From assembly GCA_023430845.1 (NCBI GenBank), contig JAEYYJ010000154.1:1-8859 (forward strand): a DNA stretch of 8,859 nucleotides, read 5' to 3'. Positions 5,927-8,859 of this stretch are shown here, one piece after another. The notes under the pieces were generated by a model. It was not told the origin of the DNA. It saw only the letters and a program-made list of their open reading frames with translations, and made no database searches. Source of the DNA: Pseudomonadota bacterium. Its GTDB lineage: Bacteria > Pseudomonadota > Alphaproteobacteria > Rhizobiales > Hyphomicrobiaceae. The translations under genes were made by a program, and so were the position numbers. Within the stretch, counting starts at the first letter, position 1; each line of letters opens with the position of its first letter.

Positions 5927-6562
5927 TCAAGCCGGGTCGAACTCCTGATCTTTCTTCGGGATGAGATCATACGGAAGCGCAAAGCCCGGCATGGCTTTCA
6001 GACGCTCCGACCATGCCAGCAGGTTCGGCCAGCGGTTGATGTCGAGACCGCCCTCGGCCATGAACACCATGCGCCCCCAGCAGGCGATATCCGCGATCGT
6101 GCACTGATCGCCGACGAGCCACTGGCGCCCCTTCACGGATTTGTCGACGAAGTTGAGCGCGTTCTCCGCCTCCGGCCGGAAGTACCCCATCACTTCGGGA
6201 TGCACCTCGCGAAAGCGACTGTAGTGGCGCACCTTCGCGACATTACTGATCGCGTCCGCCTCCCAAGCACACCACTCGCGCGCCGTCCACTGATCCTGCT
6301 CGGTCGCGCCCGCGAAATGCCCGGTCGTGCGCGCCAGATAATCGAGGATGATGTTCGAGTTGACGATCGTCAGCCCGTTGTGTTCGAGCACCGGCACCTT
6401 GCCGTAACGATTGCGGGCGAGATGCGCAGGCTCGTTCTGCACGCCCTTCTTGAGGTTGACCGTGCGGAAAGAGAACGGCAGCCCCACGAGCGACAGAAAG
6501 AGCATCGGCTTGTAGCTCGAGCTCGACGTGAAGCTTCCGTAGAGCGTGAGGCGTGAGGACAT
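5927..6562 (-). CDS. Glutathione S-transferase family protein
   Basis: A 211-residue soluble protein of normal GST length. The thioredoxin-like domain spans about residues 3-80: beta strand LTLYGS, a Ser cluster at 12-16 where the catalytic residue of Ser-type GSTs would lie, the cis-proline loop GKVPVLEHNG (Pro58), then IVNSNIILDYLA. In that last motif an Asn precedes Ser69 where many GSTs have Glu or Asp before the glutathione-binding Ser. The helical domain runs from about 88, with the folding motif CTIADIACWG (154-163). Such enzymes add glutathione to electrophiles, remove it, or isomerise substrates; which applies is not visible. The ATG at 6562 is preceded by AAGGA about 10 nt upstream. 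Between a semialdehyde dehydrogenase and a CMD-family gene, a catabolic or detoxifying role fits better than general stress response. Confidence 0.92.
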   Translation of the reverse strand: MSSRLTLYGSFTSSSSYKPMLFLSLVGLPFSFRTVNLKKGVQNEPAHLARNRYGKVPVLEHNGLTIVNSNIILDYLARTTGHFAGATEQDQWTAREWCAWEADAISNVAKVRHYSRFREVHPEVMGYFRPEAENALNFVDKSVKGRQWLVGDQCTIADIACWGRMVFMAEGGLDINRWPNLLAWSERLKAMPGFALPYDLIPKKDQEFDPA

Positions 6563-6579
6563 TCGGGCGTTTCCTTCTT

Positions 6580-6610
6580 GGGCCCGCTCCTGTTGTCCGG
6601 AGCGTGGCCC
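6580..6610. other. Intercistronic hairpin upstream of the GST gene
   Basis: GGGCCCGCTCC (6580-6590) pairs with GGAGCG-GGCCC (6599-6610), 11 pairs with a single bulged T at 6605 and the 8-nt loop TGTTGTCC. No T tract follows on either strand, so it is not a standard intrinsic terminator. In the minus-strand transcript it falls between the mmsA-like stop and the GST ribosome site, where it could block 3' decay of mmsA mRNA or reduce GST expression. Its function is not demonstrated. Confidence 0.4.
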
Positions 6611-6631
6611 TCTATTGCAGCTCGTGCCTGT

Positions 6632-8131
6632 CTACTTCATGACAGGTATGGAGAACTCCGCGCCTTCTTTGACGCCCGACGGCCAGCGCTGCGTCACCGT
6701 CTTCGTGCGCGTGTAGAAGCGGATCGAATCCGGGCCATGCTGGTTGAGGTCGCCGAACGCGCTCTTCTTCCAGCCGCCGAACGTGTAGTAGGCAAGCGGC
6801 ACCGGGATCGGCACGTTGATGCCGACCATGCCGATGTTGATCTTCGAGGCGAAGTCGCGCGCCGTGTCGCCGTCGCGTGTGAAGATCGCGGCGCCATTGC
6901 CCATCTCGTGGTCCATGGCAAGGCTCAGCGCCTCGCCGTAATCCTTGGCGCGCACGACCGACAGAACCGGCCCGAAGATCTCTTCCTTGTAAATGCGCAT
7001 GTCGCGCGTGACGTCGTCGAAAAGACATCCGCCCATGTAGAAGCCGCCCTCGTAGCCCTGCAGCTTGAAGTTACGGCCGTCCACGCGCAGTTTCGCACCT
7101 TCCTTGATGCCGATATCGACGTAGTCCTTGACCTTCTGGAGATGCGCCGCCGTGACGACGGGACCGAAGTCCGCCTCCTGCGAGGTGGACGGGCCGATCT
7201 TGAGATTCTCGACGCGCGGAATGAGCTTGTCTATGAGCGCATCGGCCGTCTGCTTGCCGACCGGCACCGCCACCGACACCGCCATGCAGCGCTCGCCGGC
7301 CGAGCCGTAGCCCGCGCCGATCAGCGCATCGACGGCCTGATCGAGATCGGCATCCGGCATGATCAGCATGTGGTTCTTGGCGCCACCGAAACACTGCACG
7401 CGCTTTCCTGACGCCGTTCCGCGCGCGTAGACATATGCCGCAATCGGCGTCGAGCCGACGAAGCCGACACCCTCGATCTGCGGATGGTCGAGGATCGCGT
7501 CCACGGCTTCCTTGTCGCCATTGACGACATTGAGGATGCCAGCCGGCAGGCCCGCCTCCATCATCAATTCCGCCAGCATGAGCGGCACGCCCGGATCGCG
7601 CTCCGAGGGCTTCAGGATGAAGGCGTTGCCGCACGCGATGGCCGGCGCGAACTTCCACATGGGGATCATGGCCGGGAAGTTGAACGGCGTGATACCCGCC
7701 ACGACGCCGAGCGGCTGGCGGATCGAATAGATATCGATGCCGGGGCCGGCGCCGTCCGTGTACTCGCCCTTGATGAGATGCGGGATGCCGGTCGCGAACT
7801 CGCACACCTCGAGGCCGCGCTGAATGTCGCCCTTCGCATCCGGCACCGTCTTGCCGTGCTCCCGCGCAAGCACATCGGCGAGCTTGTCCATATCGCGGTT
7901 CAGGAGATCGACGAACTTCGCGAGCACGCGGGCGCGGCGCTGCGGATTGACGGCCGCCCAGGCCGGCTGCGCGGCGCGCGCGTTCTGCACGGCCGCATCG
8001 ACCTCAGCCGTGGATGCGAGCGGCAGGCGGGCGGCGACCTCGCCCGTCATAGGCCAGAACACATTGCCGAAGCGGCCGCTCGTACCCTTGACCTTCTTGC
8101 CGCCGATGAAATGGGTGAGTTCTTGCGCCAT
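6632..8131 (-). CDS. mmsA: CoA-acylating (methyl)malonate-semialdehyde dehydrogenase
   Basis: A 499-residue aldehyde dehydrogenase superfamily member. Known MmsA enzymes oxidise methylmalonate or malonate semialdehyde with NAD+ and CoA to propionyl-CoA or acetyl-CoA plus CO2, in valine, beta-alanine or myo-inositol breakdown. Seen: N-terminal HFIGGKKVKG; NAD-binding TPFNFPAMIPMWKFAPAIAC and LKPSERDP (Lys174, Glu177); FGGAKNH (248-254), where MmsA has Asn in place of the general-base Glu of ordinary ALDHs; catalytic Cys282 in AGERCMA; EEIFGPV (383-389); and the closing INVPIPVPLA and FGGWKKS. The length equals the family norm with the ATG at 8131; an ATG at 8170 would add 13 residues and cannot be excluded, since neither has a strong Shine-Dalgarno sequence. 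No mmsB or iol genes are adjacent, so the semialdehyde source is unknown. It lies 69 bp before the GST gene. Confidence 0.95.
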   Translation of the reverse strand: MAQELTHFIGGKKVKGTSGRFGNVFWPMTGEVAARLPLASTAEVDAAVQNARAAQPAWAAVNPQRRARVLAKFVDLLNRDMDKLADVLAREHGKTVPDAKGDIQRGLEVCEFATGIPHLIKGEYTDGAGPGIDIYSIRQPLGVVAGITPFNFPAMIPMWKFAPAIACGNAFILKPSERDPGVPLMLAELMMEAGLPAGILNVVNGDKEAVDAILDHPQIEGVGFVGSTPIAAYVYARGTASGKRVQCFGGAKNHMLIMPDADLDQAVDALIGAGYGSAGERCMAVSVAVPVGKQTADALIDKLIPRVENLKIGPSTSQEADFGPVVTAAHLQKVKDYVDIGIKEGAKLRVDGRNFKLQGYEGGFYMGGCLFDDVTRDMRIYKEEIFGPVLSVVRAKDYGEALSLAMDHEMGNGAAIFTRDGDTARDFASKINIGMVGINVPIPVPLAYYTFGGWKKSAFGDLNQHGPDSIRFYTRTKTVTQRWPSGVKEGAEFSIPVMK

Positions 8132-8181
8132 GGTACCGTCGTTCCCGTCGTGAATGTTCGTTGCCGTCATATGCCTGTATC

Positions 8182-8211
8182 AGGCGGCCGGGGCCACAGT
8201 AGGGGCCGCCT
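8182..8211. other. GC-rich hairpin between the hydrolase gene and mmsA
   Basis: AGGCGGCC (8182-8189) and GGCCGCCT (8204-8211) are exact inverted copies around a 14-nt loop. It lies 30 bp after the hydrolase stop in the minus-strand transcript, with no T tract following. It may be a weak or factor-dependent terminator or an mRNA-stabilising stem. If it terminates, mmsA would need its own promoter in the remaining 50 bp, and I see no convincing one. Confidence 0.35.
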
Positions 8212-8241
8212 CAACCCGCGGCAAGGCGGCCAATCCGCGCC

Positions 8242-8859
8242 TCAGATACTCGCTCCGCGCCGAGCCAGAAAATCGATGAGCGCGGGATAGTAGGCGGCCG
8301 GCTCCTCATAAAAGGGCATATGGCTGGAATTGCGGAAGACCTGGATTTCGGCGTCGGGCAGCGCCAGCTTCATGCGAAGCGCGCACGCCGGCGTCAGCTC
8401 GTCATGGGCGCCGACGGTGATCAGCACCGGAATTTTGATGCGCGGCAGATCCGGCACCCGGTTCCAGTCCTTGAGATTGCCGATGTAGAGGAACTCATTC
8501 GGCCCCTGCATGGTCATGTACGGGCCCATGTTCCAGTCGTCGAGCGAGCGCTTGATCGGCGCGGGCCATTCAGGCAGGCGGCAGACGTGGCGATAGTTCA
8601 GGATCGTCACAGCCGCCTGATACTCGGGATGATCGTACGTACCGGCCGCCTCGTGCTTTTGCATCATCGCAACCGTCTCGGGACCGAGCGCGGCGCGCAG
8701 GCGTTCCAGCTCGCTCGCGAGGTGCGGCATGTCCGCGACCGTATCTTCGAGTATGAGCGTCCTGAGGTTCGCGGGATACGTGAGCGCGTAGTCGATTGCG
8801 AGCCAGCCACCCCAGGAATGGCCGAGAAGATGCACTTTGCCGAGGCCGAGCGCCTTGCG
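8242..8859 (-). CDS. Alpha/beta hydrolase, proline iminopeptidase (S33) family, 5' end missing
   Basis: The frame stays open to the right edge, so the N-terminal part is outside the window; 205 C-terminal residues are visible. Proline iminopeptidase relatives cleave N-terminal proline peptides, amino-acid amides or esters. The fragment shows the nucleophile elbow GHSWGG (Ser15), acid Asp153 in VGAHDELTP and His180 in NSSHMPFYEEP, a complete Ser-Asp-His triad. The cap region contains YRHVCRLPEWP (89-99), characteristic of proline iminopeptidase-type enzymes and not of general esterases. No membrane segment is seen in this part. It is first of the minus-strand cluster within the window, 110 bp ahead of mmsA. 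It might release an amino or hydroxy compound for the next enzymes, but that is inference; amidase or epoxide-hydrolase-like roles are alternatives. Confidence 0.9.
   Translation of the reverse strand, partial: RKALGLGKVHLLGHSWGGWLAIDYALTYPANLRTLILEDTVADMPHLASELERLRAALGPETVAMMQKHEAAGTYDHPEYQAAVTILNYRHVCRLPEWPAPIKRSLDDWNMGPYMTMQGPNEFLYIGNLKDWNRVPDLPRIKIPVLITVGAHDELTPACALRMKLALPDAEIQVFRNSSHMPFYEEPAAYYPALIDFLARRGASI

Noticed and set aside
6627..6646. Inverted repeat CCTGTC/GACAGG around the mmsA stop codon
   Set aside because: Only 6 bp with an 8-nt loop and no T tract; could easily arise by chance.
4064..8131. Phosphonoacetaldehyde/phosphonoacetate degradation operon (aldehyde dehydrogenase plus PhnA-like hydrolase)
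   Set aside because: The dehydrogenase has MmsA-specific motifs, not those of a phosphonoacetaldehyde dehydrogenase. The phosphatase lacks the segment I associate with PhnA after its HGxxGN motif, and no transaminase or phosphonate transporter is present.
6578..8290. Plus-strand open frames of about 270 codons opposite mmsA (6578-7411 and 7484-8290)
   Set aside because: Mirror frames of a well-conserved dehydrogenase gene, rich in Arg/His/Ala, without domains.
1..8859. CRISPR array, tRNA/rRNA, insertion sequence, toxin-antitoxin or phage defence module
   Set aside because: No regularly spaced repeats, no RNA gene folds, no transposase or terminal repeats, and every sizeable gene has another assignable family.

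Overview
The window is high-GC DNA (roughly 60-65% by eye) with short intergenic gaps. Gene families point to an alphaproteobacterium, most likely in the Hyphomicrobiales (Rhizobiales; Bradyrhizobium/Xanthobacteraceae-like). Pointers are a DUF2852-type small protein, an XRE/MmyB regulator, an SCP2-type thiolase and a CoA-acylating semialdehyde dehydrogenase. The placement rests on family recognition, not on a search. No tRNA, rRNA, CRISPR array, insertion sequence or phage gene was seen.

Left part (1-4040), mixed orientation. The 3' end of a thiolase gene (+) runs 23 bp into the end of a convergent XRE/MmyB regulator gene (-). That regulator is divergent from a small four-helix membrane protein (+). 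The membrane protein shares a strong bidirectional terminator hairpin with a convergent DUF2852-like gene (-). The DUF2852-like gene has a well-formed promoter whose -10 region is covered by a perfect 19-bp palindrome, a clear repressor operator candidate. Divergent from it is a large polytopic membrane protein resembling GT-C glycosyltransferases (+).

Right part (4064-8859), five genes on the minus strand. In transcription order they are: an S33 proline-iminopeptidase-like alpha/beta hydrolase (5' end outside the window), mmsA-type CoA-acylating (methyl)malonate-semialdehyde dehydrogenase, a glutathione S-transferase, a carboxymuconolactone-decarboxylase-family protein without the CxxC motif, and a cytoplasmic alkaline-phosphatase-superfamily phosphodiesterase/phosphatase. 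Gaps shrink along the cluster (110, 69, 29 and 10 bp), and the last two genes appear translationally coupled, so at least the last three or four probably form one operon.

The combination looks like an accessory catabolic cluster: hydrolysis, conversion of a semialdehyde to an acyl-CoA, a glutathione-dependent step and a phosphoester step. The substrate cannot be read from the sequence. The most interesting points are this unassigned gene set, the 19-bp operator, and the apparently leaderless XRE regulator with an inverted repeat over its promoter. Nothing here proves a new system.
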